A stretch of 52,074 nt of DNA. It comes from Gilvimarinus algae. GTDB taxonomy: Bacteria > Pseudomonadota > Gammaproteobacteria > Pseudomonadales > Cellvibrionaceae. Each line of letters starts with the position of its first letter. Position 1 is the first letter of the stretch. Made by a program: the position numbers and the translations under genes. The stretch is taken from positions 1 to 52,074 of the forward strand of contig NZ_JAULRT010000015.1 in the NCBI RefSeq assembly GCF_030518215.1, in the 5' to 3' direction. The notes below the pieces were generated by a model that saw only the letters and a program-made list of their open reading frames with translations, was not told where the DNA came from and did not search any database. Below, piece after piece: positions 19,325 through 27,342 of this stretch.

Positions 19325-19346
19325 TTATGTGAGGCCTGTCACATTA
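19325..19346. promoter_or_regulatory. CRP/Vfr-type binding site
   Basis: TGTGA at 19328-19332 and TCACA at 19339-19343 are separated by exactly six bases (GGCCTG), with TTA before and TTA after. This is the full consensus core of the CRP-family palindrome. Its centre lies about 61 bases upstream of the start predicted from the TATAAG box at 19287-19282, the spacing of class I CRP-activated promoters. Use by a CRP/Vfr homologue is inferred. Confidence 0.55.
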
Positions 19347-19356
19347 TTGCAAGAGT

Positions 19357-19383
19357 GGCAGCGCAGCGCGGGTCTGCGCCGCC
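19357..19383 (-). terminator. Hairpin after the PhoH-like gene
   Basis: GGCGGCGCAG and CTGCGCTGCC can form a 10-bp stem with one G-U pair, starting about a dozen bases after the PhoH-like stop. No U-tract follows. It is a likely transcript end but not a classic intrinsic terminator. Confidence 0.45.
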
Positions 19384-19395
19384 GGAGGGTCACTT

Positions 19396-20205
19396 TTAGC
19401 TCAACTCATACCGATCGATGATGTCACGCACAAGACCACTGCGAACAATGTCCTCCCGCGCAAAACGATGTACGTACACCGAACTGAGATCCCCGAGCTT
19501 GGCAATGGCATCGGCAAGCCCATTGGGGCCGCGGATATCGCTCTGCTCAATATCGCCGTTGATAACGACTTTGCAGTCCTCACCAATGCGCGTCAGGAAC
19601 ATCTTCATCTGCGCAATAGAGGTGTTTTGCGCCTCGTCGAGCACCACGAAGGTCCGGTTGTTGAACGTCTTGCCACGCATAAAGGCCAGAGGCGCTGCCA
19701 CAATACGGCCGTGGCGCAAACAATAGTCCACGGTACCCGCACCCAACCGCTCGTTGAGGATGTCGCGGAAGGCATCGATATACACCGAGAACTTCTCATC
19801 CAGAGCACCGGGCAGAAAGCCCAGCTGCTCGCCGGCCTCGACCGCCGGACGGGTCAGGATGATGCGCTCGATACGCCCGGACTCCAGAGCCTCGGCCGCC
19901 AGGGCGCCAGCACAATAACTCTTACCGGTACCGGCAGGACCGATACCAAACGTCAGGCAGTGGCTTTTAATGGCGTCAATGTAGGCTTGCTGGGCGGAGG
20001 TTCTGGCGTGGAGAGGTTGAGAGGCGCGTTGTGGACTGTAAGCGGTTTCGAGTTGCTGGGAGCGGGATTTCATCTCGACGATGTTGCCCTCGTCCCTTCG
20101 CTGCTTTCGGCCGGCTCTGCCGCGAGCCTTGTTGGCCTTGAAGCCGCCGTCCTCGTCCATTTCAAATTGGTGGGTATTGCGTCGTGCGTGAGATCTTTTC
20201 GCCAT
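19396..20205 (-). CDS. PhoH-like ATPase (short form)
   Basis: A 269-residue P-loop protein of the PhoH family. A basic, Arg/Lys-rich N-terminal tail (residues 1-65) precedes the ATPase core, with Walker A GPAGTGKS (89-96), TRPAVEAGEQLGFLPG, Walker B FVVLDEAQN and a sensor-like VINGDIEQSD. PhoH proteins are ATPases with proposed RNA roles; no specific substrate can be read here. A good minus-strand promoter lies about 180 bases upstream. The gene is separated from the secretion operon by a hairpin, so a functional link with it is unlikely. Confidence 0.9.
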   Translation of the reverse strand: MAKRSHARRNTHQFEMDEDGGFKANKARGRAGRKQRRDEGNIVEMKSRSQQLETAYSPQRASQPLHARTSAQQAYIDAIKSHCLTFGIGPAGTGKSYCAGALAAEALESGRIERIILTRPAVEAGEQLGFLPGALDEKFSVYIDAFRDILNERLGAGTVDYCLRHGRIVAAPLAFMRGKTFNNRTFVVLDEAQNTSIAQMKMFLTRIGEDCKVVINGDIEQSDIRGPNGLADAIAKLGDLSSVYVHRFAREDIVRSGLVRDIIDRYELS

Positions 20206-20504
20206 GGGTATTGTCCCTTTCGGTTCAAAGTTTACACTGGCGCATCGCGTGCTTAGCCATCTGTTTCAGCACTCTGGCCCGCGACGAGCCCTACCAGATT
20301 ACGCGAAGAAAAATCACTCCTGTAGTTGGATGCATGATGACCCGGGCACTCGGCTGTGAGACAGTCAAAAACACAACATATGCCCTCGAAATTCATACTA
20401 TGCCCAACTTATGGGGTCGGTCAACGGATTTATCGACTTTTTTGAGGCGTGCAGGGAGGCGCACCAGAAACTGTCACAAACTCTTCTCAATTTCGTCACA
20501 TGCC
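20206..20504. other. Leader and promoter region of the PhoH-like gene
   Basis: A 299-bp gap between mtfA (stop at 20505) and the PhoH-like gene, same strand. Apart from the promoter at 20395-20424 and a leader of about 180 bases, nothing distinctive is seen; no clear intrinsic terminator for mtfA is recognised. Confidence 0.5.
20395..20424 (-). promoter_or_regulatory. Sigma70-like promoter for the PhoH-like gene
   Basis: TTGACC (20424-20419) and TAGTAT (20400-20395) on the minus strand are separated by 18 bases. The predicted start is near 20388. Confidence 0.5.
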
Positions 20505-21284
20505 CTAAATAAAGGCGCTTTTTAGACGCTCGAGCGGATCCTGCTGATAGAAATCGACGTAGTGACGGTAGACATCTGGATAGTGTTCTTTGAGAACGGC
20601 GGGCAGTTCGAAAAACACTTCGCTGGTTACAGCGATAAACTCGGCGGGGTTGGTCGCGGCGTAATCATCCAAAGGGAGCGGCTCACCCCTTGCCAGCCGC
20701 GCGCAAAAATCATCGTAGGCGGCGTTAAACGCATGCGTCCAATCCGAGGCCGACATACCCGGCCTGAGCGGGGGAAAACCGTCAGCGGCGCCATTGAGCA
20801 TATCCAGCTTGTGCACAAACTCATGGATCACCAGATTGTGCCCATCGATAATGCCAGCGCGAGCAGTGTCGTTCCAAGCGAGAATAACGCCGCCGTGGCT
20901 CCAGGCCTCGCCCGCCAAACTGTGCTCGACTTCGTGGGCAATGCCGTACTGATCTACTTCCGTGCGCGCCGCCTTGAAAGCCGCCGGGTAAACAATCACC
21001 GAGCGCCAGCCGCGGTACCACTCAAGACCCAAGTTGAGAATCGGCAGACAGGCTTGCAGTGCAATCAACAACGCCATATTACCGGTGAGCACCTGGCCCT
21101 GAATACCGATAAAGTCCTTCTCGTGCATAAACAGTACAGCGAGACGGCGCAAGCGCGCCAATTCCTGATTATTCAGTCCTTGCAATAGCGGTAACTGCTG
21201 TAGCACCTGCTGCCAATCGCGCTCGTCGATCGGGTGACGTTTGATAATGCGCTCTTCGCGCCAGCGACGAAACCACTCCAGCAC
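20505..21284 (-). CDS. mtfA: MtfA-type zinc-dependent peptidase
   Basis: A 259-residue cytosolic metallopeptidase of the MtfA (YeeI) family. HEFVH at about residues 153-157 is the zinc-binding HExxH motif, followed by KLDMLNG as in E. coli MtfA. In E. coli MtfA binds the repressor Mlc and so affects ptsG; whether an Mlc partner exists here is not visible. Length matches the family. The start is GTG at 21284 preceded by AAGGAG, which overlaps the end of the helicase gene three bases upstream, so the two genes are probably co-transcribed. Confidence 0.9.
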   Translation of the reverse strand: MLEWFRRWREERIIKRHPIDERDWQQVLQQLPLLQGLNNQELARLRRLAVLFMHEKDFIGIQGQVLTGNMALLIALQACLPILNLGLEWYRGWRSVIVYPAAFKAARTEVDQYGIAHEVEHSLAGEAWSHGGVILAWNDTARAGIIDGHNLVIHEFVHKLDMLNGAADGFPPLRPGMSASDWTHAFNAAYDDFCARLARGEPLPLDDYAATNPAEFIAVTSEVFFELPAVLKEHYPDVYRHYVDFYQQDPLERLKSAFI

Positions 21285-21287
21285 GGT

Positions 21288-22598
21288 CTACTCCTTGGCT
21301 GCTGGTTTGCGCCGTTTGCCAATGTTTTTCCGGTCTCTAAGGCGCTGCTTGGTCTTGGGTTTATCCGTGTCTTTATCGCTTTTTTTCTTATCGGCTTTAC
21401 TGCGGTTCTTCTTGGCGACAACGGCTTTACCAGACGATTTAGTTTTCTTGGGGCCTTTATAGCTGGCCTCGCAGCCCGGAACAGCCACTACTGCAGCACT
21501 GCCGCCGAGGTAGCGCTCGATAGAAGCCATACGGTTCCAGCTCTGGGCGGACACCAGCGATACCACAGCACCCGCCCTACCCATGCGCCCGGTGCGCCCG
21601 GCGCGATGAATAAAGCCGGGCACGCTGTAGGGCAGCTCAGCGTTCACCACCAAGTCGACGCCGGCCACATCCAGACCGCGCGCCGCAAGGTCGGTAGCCA
21701 CGAGAATTTTTGTCTGGCCTTTGGCAAAACGCTGGTGCACCTGCTTGCGCGCCTTCGCCTCCACATCACCGTGCAAAACGAGCGCATCCAGCCCAGCCGC
21801 CACCAACGCCTTGTGCAAAGCCTCTGCCCTGTCGCGCTTATTGGCAAAGACTATGGCTCGCTCAAAGTTCCTTCCGGCGAGCAGCTCAGGCAGCAAGCGC
21901 GCCGCATGGGCCGGATCGTCCACCAGGATTTTTTCCTGCGACCGGTGCTCGGGCTCGCCCTCAACGTGAATGGTCTGGCGTTTATCCGGGTCGGTGAGTG
22001 CCTCGACAAACCCCTGAACATCGCTGCCAGCCAGGGTAGCGGAAAACAGCAGCGTTTGACGCTGCGTGGGGCAGCTTAGCGCTATCTGGGTCACCTGATC
22101 GGCAAAGCCCATATCAAGTGTACGGTCGGCTTCATCCACCACCAGGAACTCGACCTCGGAGACATCCACTAGCCCGCCTGCGACATACTCGGCGAGCCTT
22201 CCCGGAGTCGCCACCAGAAACTCAGCGCCGGTAAGGTGCTCCATCTGTGTCTGCTTGTGGTCACCGCCGGTCAGCGCGATCACATTGACCGAGTCGCGAT
22301 CGCACAGCTCCCGCGCCTCGCCGACAATTTGCCTCGCCAGCTCGCGCGTAGGTGTAAGTACCAGAGCGCGCAAGGCGCGGCGGCGCGGTGACTCCAGCAG
22401 AGACTGCAAGATCGGCAATAAAAAGGCGAGGGTTTTTCCCGAGCCGGTGGGCGCGGAGACGATGGCATCCGCACCATCCAAAATAGTGTCGATGGCCTCA
22501 GCCTGAACCCGAGTCGGCTCGACGATGCCCTTACGCTCCAGACGCTGCAACAGGGGCCGGTAATCAATAGAGGTAAAACTGGTTTCAGGCTGCGACAC
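21288..22598 (-). CDS. DEAD-box ATP-dependent RNA helicase
   Basis: A helicase of about 436 residues. Helicase motifs appear in order: APTGSGKT (motif I), PTRELA (Ia), TPGR (Ib), VVDEADRTLDMGF (II), SATL (III), ATDLAARGLD (V) and HRAGRTGRMGR (VI). A lysine-rich tail (about 385-436) probably binds RNA. It resembles the SrmB/RhlE group, but the exact orthologue cannot be fixed. The GTG at 22598, preceded by GAGG six bases away, is preferred over a TTG at 22637, which lies against the palindromic oadB terminator. It is followed closely by mtfA. Confidence 0.9.
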   Translation of the reverse strand: MSQPETSFTSIDYRPLLQRLERKGIVEPTRVQAEAIDTILDGADAIVSAPTGSGKTLAFLLPILQSLLESPRRRALRALVLTPTRELARQIVGEARELCDRDSVNVIALTGGDHKQTQMEHLTGAEFLVATPGRLAEYVAGGLVDVSEVEFLVVDEADRTLDMGFADQVTQIALSCPTQRQTLLFSATLAGSDVQGFVEALTDPDKRQTIHVEGEPEHRSQEKILVDDPAHAARLLPELLAGRNFERAIVFANKRDRAEALHKALVAAGLDALVLHGDVEAKARKQVHQRFAKGQTKILVATDLAARGLDVAGVDLVVNAELPYSVPGFIHRAGRTGRMGRAGAVVSLVSAQSWNRMASIERYLGGSAAVVAVPGCEASYKGPKKTKSSGKAVVAKKNRSKADKKKSDKDTDKPKTKQRLRDRKNIGKRRKPAAKE

Positions 22599-22615
22599 GG
22601 TGCGCCTCACGCAAA

Positions 22616-22635
22616 GGCGCCACAATTGTGGCGCC
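22616..22635 (-). terminator. Perfect palindromic terminator after oadB
   Basis: GGCGCCAC and GTGGCGCC form an 8-bp stem with an AATT loop, followed on the minus strand by TTT. It lies 24 bases after the oadB stop and ends the oadGAB transcript. Confidence 0.7.
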
Positions 22636-22659
22636 AACCATTGAAGACCAACCTGTGAA

Positions 22660-23970
22660 TCAGGTCAGCGAAGATACGATAGAGATCATCACGCCCGCCG
22701 CAATCGCCGAGCCAATCACACCGGCTACGTTGGGGCCCATGGCATGCATCAGCAAGTAGTTTTGCGGATTGGCTTCCAAACCCAGTTTGTTGGACACACG
22801 AGCAGCCATGGGTACGGCGGATACACCGGCCGAGCCAATCAGGGGGTTGATTTTGTTCTGGGTGAACAGATTCATAAATTTGGCGGTCAGCACCCCCATG
22901 GCCGTGCCGATGGCAAAGGCCAGGATGCCCAACACCAGAATTCCCAGTGTCTTTGGGTCGAGGAATTTGTCCGCCGCCAGTTTGGAGCCCACCGACAGAC
23001 CCAGAAAAATCGTGGTGATGTTGATCAGTGCGTTCTGAGCAGTATCGCTCAGGCGCTCGACAACGCCGCACTCGCGCATCAAGTTGCCAAAGCAGAACAT
23101 GCCCAGCAGCGGCGCAGCGCTCGGCAGAATCAGCGCCACCAGAATCAGCAGAATCAAGGGAAAGACGATTTTTTCGCGGCGCGATACGACACGCATTTGC
23201 TCCATGCGAATCTTGCGCTCATCGGTGGTGGTCAGCAGGCGCATAATCGGCGGCTGAATCATCGGCACTAGGGCCATATAAGAGTAGGCCGCGACGGCAA
23301 TAGCACCGAGCAGTTCAGGGGCCAGAATGCTGGCCACATAGATCGCTGTCGGGCCATCGGCACCACCGATAATGCCAATGGCGGCGGCGTCGGCGATGGA
23401 GAAATCGATCACCCCGGTCACCGACAAGCCAACGGCGCCCATGACTGTGGCAAAAATGCCAAACTGAGCGGCGGCGCCGAGAAACAGGGTTTTGGGGTTG
23501 GCCAGCAGCGGACCAAAATCGGTCATGGCGCCGACGCCCATAAAAATCACCAGCGGCGCCACACCGCTGCCAATGGCTACGGTGTAAAAACTGTAGAGCA
23601 TACCGTTGCTGTAGCCGAGATCCGTTGCCAGGCGGTAGGCATCGGCCTGGACGCCCGCCGGCGCGAGTTTGTAGGCCTCGGTAATCGCCTTGATACCGGC
23701 ATCAGCCTGCTCTCCCAACAGCTGCGCAATAGGTCCGATAACCTCCGGATAGCCGGAATAAAGAGCGTTTTCCACCGCGGACATCGACAATCCGGCGCCG
23801 GGAATGTTGGCGAGAATACAGCCAAAACCAATGGGAACCAGCAGCAGCGGCTCAAAGCCTTTGCGAATGGCCAGAAACAGCAGCACCAGACCAATCAGCA
23901 TCATAAAGCCCTGGCCCATGTCCAGGTGATAGATGCCGGAGTCGTGCCAGAGACGTAGGAAATTCTGCAT
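22660..23970 (-). CDS. oadB: Sodium-translocating oxaloacetate decarboxylase beta subunit
   Basis: A 436-residue integral membrane protein of the OadB/GcdB/MmdB family. It decarboxylates carboxybiotin and couples this to sodium export. About ten hydrophobic segments are visible. The family motif [14 protein letters not shown] carries the conserved Asp used for Na+ and carboxybiotin handling, and [19 protein letters not shown] is typical of the C-terminal half. It is the third gene of the oadG-oadA-oadB operon, 28 bp after oadA, and is closed by a palindromic terminator. Full length. Confidence 0.95.
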   Translation of the reverse strand: MQNFLRLWHDSGIYHLDMGQGFMMLIGLVLLFLAIRKGFEPLLLVPIGFGCILANIPGAGLSMSAVENALYSGYPEVIGPIAQLLGEQADAGIKAITEAYKLAPAGVQADAYRLATDLGYSNGMLYSFYTVAIGSGVAPLVIFMGVGAMTDFGPLLANPKTLFLGAAAQFGIFATVMGAVGLSVTGVIDFSIADAAAIGIIGGADGPTAIYVASILAPELLGAIAVAAYSYMALVPMIQPPIMRLLTTTDERKIRMEQMRVVSRREKIVFPLILLILVALILPSAAPLLGMFCFGNLMRECGVVERLSDTAQNALINITTIFLGLSVGSKLAADKFLDPKTLGILVLGILAFAIGTAMGVLTAKFMNLFTQNKINPLIGSAGVSAVPMAARVSNKLGLEANPQNYLLMHAMGPNVAGVIGSAIAAGVMISIVSSLT

Positions 23971-23998
23971 AATTTTCTCTCAAATGACTCCGGTCAAA

Positions 23999-25777
23999 TC
24001 AGGCAATGCTGAGCAGGTTATCGCCAGCGGCGACCGCATCGCCGGCCTTGACGTTAATGGAGGCGATGGTGCCGGCGCGCGGTGCGCTCACCTCGGACTC
24101 CATCTTCATGGCTTCCAAAATCAGCAGGGTATCGCCCTCTTCCACTTGATCACCGGCCTGAACCGCCAGGCGCACAATGGTGCCTCCCAGAGGTGCCGGA
24201 ACCGGCTCGCCACTGCCTGATGAACCGCCACCCGAAGCAGGCGCACTGCCACCCTTAGGCGCCAGACCGGTGATATCCCCGCCGTTGGATACGGTCACGG
24301 TGTATTTTTGACCTTCCACTTCAACGGTGTAGATCTCATCGCCACCGTCGGTGGTGGGCGCACCGCCCTCGCGGCCAGTGGGCACGGGCTCAAAGGCGTC
24401 GGCGTTGCCGCGGTTTTGCAGAAATTTAAGTCCCACTTGCGGAAAGAGCGCGTAGGTCAACACATCGTCAATCTGGCCTTCGCCATCGGTCAGGGCAATA
24501 CCTTTTTCTTTCGCTTCTGCGAGCAGTTCGCTGGTGAGCTTGTCCAACTCCGGCTCGATGAGGTCGGCAGGTCGGCAGGTAATGGGCTCGCCATCACCGA
24601 GTACGCGCTTTTGCAGCTCGGCATTGACGGGCGCGGGCGCCGAACCATACTCACCTTTGAGTACACCTTCGGTTTCTCGGGTAATGGTTTTATAGCGCTC
24701 GCCGGTCAGCACGTTGAGCACTGCCTGAGAGCCCACGATCTGGGACGTCGGCGTCACCAAGGGGATATAGCCGAGGTCTTCGCGGACCTTGGGGATTTCC
24801 GCCAGCACCTCGTCAAGGCGATCGGTCGCGTTCTGCTCGCGCAGCTGGTTTTCCATGTTGGTGAGCATGCCGCCGGGCACCTGGGCCACCAGAATACGCG
24901 AATCCACGCCTTTGAGGGCGCCTTCGAATTTTGCGTACTTCTTTCTCACTTCGCGGAAATAAGCAGCGATATCTTCGAGCAGGTGAATGTCCAGTCCGGT
25001 ATCGCGCTCGGTGCCTTCGAGCGAGGCCACCAGCGTTTCGGTGGGGCTGTGACCGTAGGTCATGGACATGGAGGAAATAGCGGTATCGACGTTATCAATG
25101 CCCGCCTCCACACACTTGAGGTTGGTGGCGTGCGCCAGACCGGTAGTGGCATGGCTTTGCATATGAATCGGAATGGAGCAGCTCTCTTTCAGGCGCTTGA
25201 CCAACTCATAACCGACGTAGGGTTTGAGCAGGCCAGCCATATCTTTAATGGCAATGGAGTCGGCGCCCATGTCTTCAATACGCTTGCCCTGATCGACCCA
25301 GCCCTCGAGGGTGTGCACCGGGCTGATGGTATAGGAAATCGTCCCCTGCGCGTGCTTGCCCTGATCCTTAACGGCTTTTAGCGCCGCCTCGATATTGCGC
25401 ATATCGTTCATGGCATCGAAAACACGGAAAACATCGACACCGTTGTGGGCCGCACGCTCGACAAATTTTGCTACCACATCATCGCCGTAGTGGCGGTAAC
25501 CGAGCAGGTTCTGCCCGCGCAATAGCATCTGCATGCGGGTTTTCGGCATGGCTTTTTTCAGTTCACGGATGCGGTGCCAGGGATCCTCGCCGAGATAGCG
25601 AATACAGCTGTCAAAGGTTGCGCCGCCCCAGGTTTCCAGTGACCAAAAACCCACAGAGTCGAGCTTTTCGGCAATCGGCAGCATGTCATCGAGACGCATG
25701 CGGGTGGCAAACAGTGACTGGTGCGCATCGCGCAGAACCACGTCGGTAATACCCAGTGGTTTTTTAACCTCGCTCAT
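23999..25777 (-). CDS. oadA: Oxaloacetate decarboxylase alpha subunit (biotin carboxyltransferase)
   Basis: A 592-residue cytosolic subunit that moves the carboxyl group from oxaloacetate to biotin. The carboxyltransferase barrel begins with [12 protein letters not shown], and metal ligands lie in LRDAHQ and [20 protein letters not shown]-type region follows, then a Gly/Ser/Pro-rich hinge (about 505-525) and a biotinyl domain with [10 protein letters not shown], whose Lys near residue 555 is the biotin site. It sits between oadG (44 bp upstream) and oadB. Pyruvate carboxylase subunit B shares this architecture, but the flanking oadG and oadB settle the assignment. Confidence 0.95.
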   Translation of the reverse strand: MSEVKKPLGITDVVLRDAHQSLFATRMRLDDMLPIAEKLDSVGFWSLETWGGATFDSCIRYLGEDPWHRIRELKKAMPKTRMQMLLRGQNLLGYRHYGDDVVAKFVERAAHNGVDVFRVFDAMNDMRNIEAALKAVKDQGKHAQGTISYTISPVHTLEGWVDQGKRIEDMGADSIAIKDMAGLLKPYVGYELVKRLKESCSIPIHMQSHATTGLAHATNLKCVEAGIDNVDTAISSMSMTYGHSPTETLVASLEGTERDTGLDIHLLEDIAAYFREVRKKYAKFEGALKGVDSRILVAQVPGGMLTNMENQLREQNATDRLDEVLAEIPKVREDLGYIPLVTPTSQIVGSQAVLNVLTGERYKTITRETEGVLKGEYGSAPAPVNAELQKRVLGDGEPITCRPADLIEPELDKLTSELLAEAKEKGIALTDGEGQIDDVLTYALFPQVGLKFLQNRGNADAFEPVPTGREGGAPTTDGGDEIYTVEVEGQKYTVTVSNGGDITGLAPKGGSAPASGGGSSGSGEPVPAPLGGTIVRLAVQAGDQVEEGDTLLILEAMKMESEVSAPRAGTIASINVKAGDAVAAGDNLLSIA

Positions 25778-25821
25778 GGCGTTATCTACCCCAAGTTAAT
25801 CTGTCTTATCGGTCTGGAATT

Positions 25822-26073
25822 CTAGCGGCGCGCGCGATGCTGGCGAACGGCCTCTGCGATCACTCGCTCAATGCGCGGTTCCACCACAGCGGCACCACCG
25901 GAGGCGGCACGGGCTTTCTTCTTAGGTTCGATCACAACCGGATCGGGAAAGTAGCGCAACATCAGGCGCGACATACACATAGTGGCAATCACCAAGAGGG
26001 TCAGAAACACGAGGACCGTGCCCATCCCATACACCATGAGGTCAATGCCTTGTTGCAGCAATGTTTCTTGCAT
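25822..26073 (-). CDS. oadG: Oxaloacetate decarboxylase gamma subunit
   Basis: An 83-residue small membrane protein. One transmembrane helix (about residues 14-36, GMGTVLVFLTLLVIATMCMS) is followed by a charged cytoplasmic tail, the usual OadG design, which anchors the alpha subunit to the beta subunit. It is the first gene of the operon. The ATG follows AAGG. OadG tails vary widely, so the call rests on size, topology and position. Confidence 0.88.
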   Translation of the reverse strand: MQETLLQQGIDLMVYGMGTVLVFLTLLVIATMCMSRLMLRYFPDPVVIEPKKKARAASGGAAVVEPRIERVIAEAVRQHRARR

Positions 26074-26336
26074 AGCGACTACCTTCTGCTGAATTCGGCT
26101 CTTCGTCGGCGGCCCCGCTAGGCCCGCCGCGAGCGGCCGTGCATTTTCTCTTATCTTTCAGAAACTTACAAGACGTGCGCCAGAGCACAAAAGCCAGTAG
26201 TAATCTTTTAGCAGCAAATTTACCGATTTTCGACCCCAATCTGCCTGATTTAACCGAGATTTAACATCGCTCTGCGGCTTCGCAGAGGCACCATTTTCTG
26301 TAAAATGGCGGCCCCTGACCCAACACGCACTGAACT
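26074..26336. other. Divergent spacer between oadG and dusC
   Basis: A 263-bp divergent region. Two small hairpins lie ahead of dusC: CTCTGCG/CGCAGAG (26270-26287) and CCATTTT/AAAATGG (about 26291-26308). A GC-rich inverted stretch (about 26107-26130) lies in the oadG leader. No confident promoter is recognised for either gene. Confidence 0.4.
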
Positions 26337-27296
26337 ATGCAGATACACTTGGCCCCCATGGAGGGCGTTGTCGATTACCTGGTCCGCGATCTGCTCACCC
26401 AAGTGGGCGGTATAGACCAGTGCGTAACCGAATTTGTCCGGGTGGTGGATCAGAGGCTACCCCGGCGGGTGTTTCGCCGCCTGTGCCCCGAGCTGGACAA
26501 TCAGTGCCTGACCCCCGCGGGTGTGCCTGTCAAAGTGCAGCTGCTCGGCGGTCAGGCCGAGCCACTGGCGGAGAACGCGCTGCGTGCGGTGCGCGCCGGC
26601 GCTACCGCCATCGACCTGAATTTTGGCTGCCCCGCCAAAACGGTAAATAAAAGCGATGGCGGGGCCTGCCTGCTGCGTGAGCCCCGGCGCTTGTTTGACA
26701 TCGTCAGCGCCGTGCGGCGGGCGGTGGCACCCGAGATTCCAGTGAGCGCCAAAATCCGCCTCGGCTATGAGGATCGCTCCAACTATATGGATAACGCCCG
26801 CGCCTGCGAAGACGCCGGTGCCAATGCGCTGGTGGTGCACGCACGCTCAAAGGCCGACGGTTATCGACCGCCGGCCTACTGGGATTGCATTGGCGAGATC
26901 GCCGCTGCCGTCACCATGCCAGTGATCGCCAACGGTGAGGTATGGTCAGTGAGCGACTACCTTAACTGTCGCAGACAGTCGGGCTGCGCCGACGTTATGC
27001 TTGGGCGCGGACTACTCGCCTGCCCCGATCTGGCCAGGCAAATCAAGGCGCATATGGCGGGTGAGACATATCAACCCATGCACTGGCAGGCCGTCTGCGA
27101 GCTGCTTTACCGCTACCACTCTATCAGCCTACCGAGCTACCCCAACAAATACGCCGGCAACCGAGTCAAGCAGTGGTTAATGTACCTGCGCCTGCAGTAC
27201 CCGCAAGCCGAGACTTTCTTTGAGATCATCAAGCGCGAGCGCGAGCCCGAAGCCATAGAACGGATCTTTCAACACCAGCTCGCACAGGCGGCCTAG
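26337..27296 (+). CDS. dusC: tRNA-dihydrouridine(16) synthase
   Basis: A 319-residue FMN enzyme reducing a uridine in the tRNA D-loop. The N-terminus MQIHLAPMEGV and the active-site motif NFGCPAKTVNKSDGG (Cys98) are typical of DusC, as is the length; DusA and DusB have different surrounding sequence. FMN-binding elements include NGEVWS and MLGRGLLACPD. The ATG is at 26337; no strong ribosome site precedes it. It converges on ggt, with both stop codons inside one inverted repeat. Confidence 0.93.
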   Translation: MQIHLAPMEGVVDYLVRDLLTQVGGIDQCVTEFVRVVDQRLPRRVFRRLCPELDNQCLTPAGVPVKVQLLGGQAEPLAENALRAVRAGATAIDLNFGCPAKTVNKSDGGACLLREPRRLFDIVSAVRRAVAPEIPVSAKIRLGYEDRSNYMDNARACEDAGANALVVHARSKADGYRPPAYWDCIGEIAAAVTMPVIANGEVWSVSDYLNCRRQSGCADVMLGRGLLACPDLARQIKAHMAGETYQPMHWQAVCELLYRYHSISLPSYPNKYAGNRVKQWLMYLRLQYPQAETFFEIIKREREPEAIERIFQHQLAQAA

Positions 27297-27342
27297 TGGT
27301 CCAGACGGCTGTTTCTGTCACTTTCAGCCGCATTGACCACTA
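27294..27342. terminator. Inverted repeat bridging the dusC and ggt stops
   Basis: TAGTGGTC (27294-27301) and GACCACTA (27335-27342) form the outer stem; CGGCTG (27306-27311) and CAGCCG (27325-27330) form an inner stem. Each outer end is a stop codon, for dusC and ggt respectively. There is no U-tract, so it may act as a two-way RNA 3'-end structure. Confidence 0.5.

Larger units (their letters stand above)
19043..19395. other. Control region upstream of the type I secretion operon
   Basis: A 353-bp gap between the PhoH-like gene and the tolC-like gene, both on the minus strand. It contains the hairpin ending the phoH-like transcript, a perfect CRP-type palindrome, a TATAAG -10-like box at 19282-19287, a TTGAAT-N18-TAGTAT promoter candidate, and a 5' leader of roughly 190-230 bases. 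No coding sequence is evident. Confidence 0.6.

Noticed and set aside
20460-20500. Two TCACA motifs as a second CRP site
   Set aside because: The half-sites are not inverted at six-base spacing, so the palindrome is absent.
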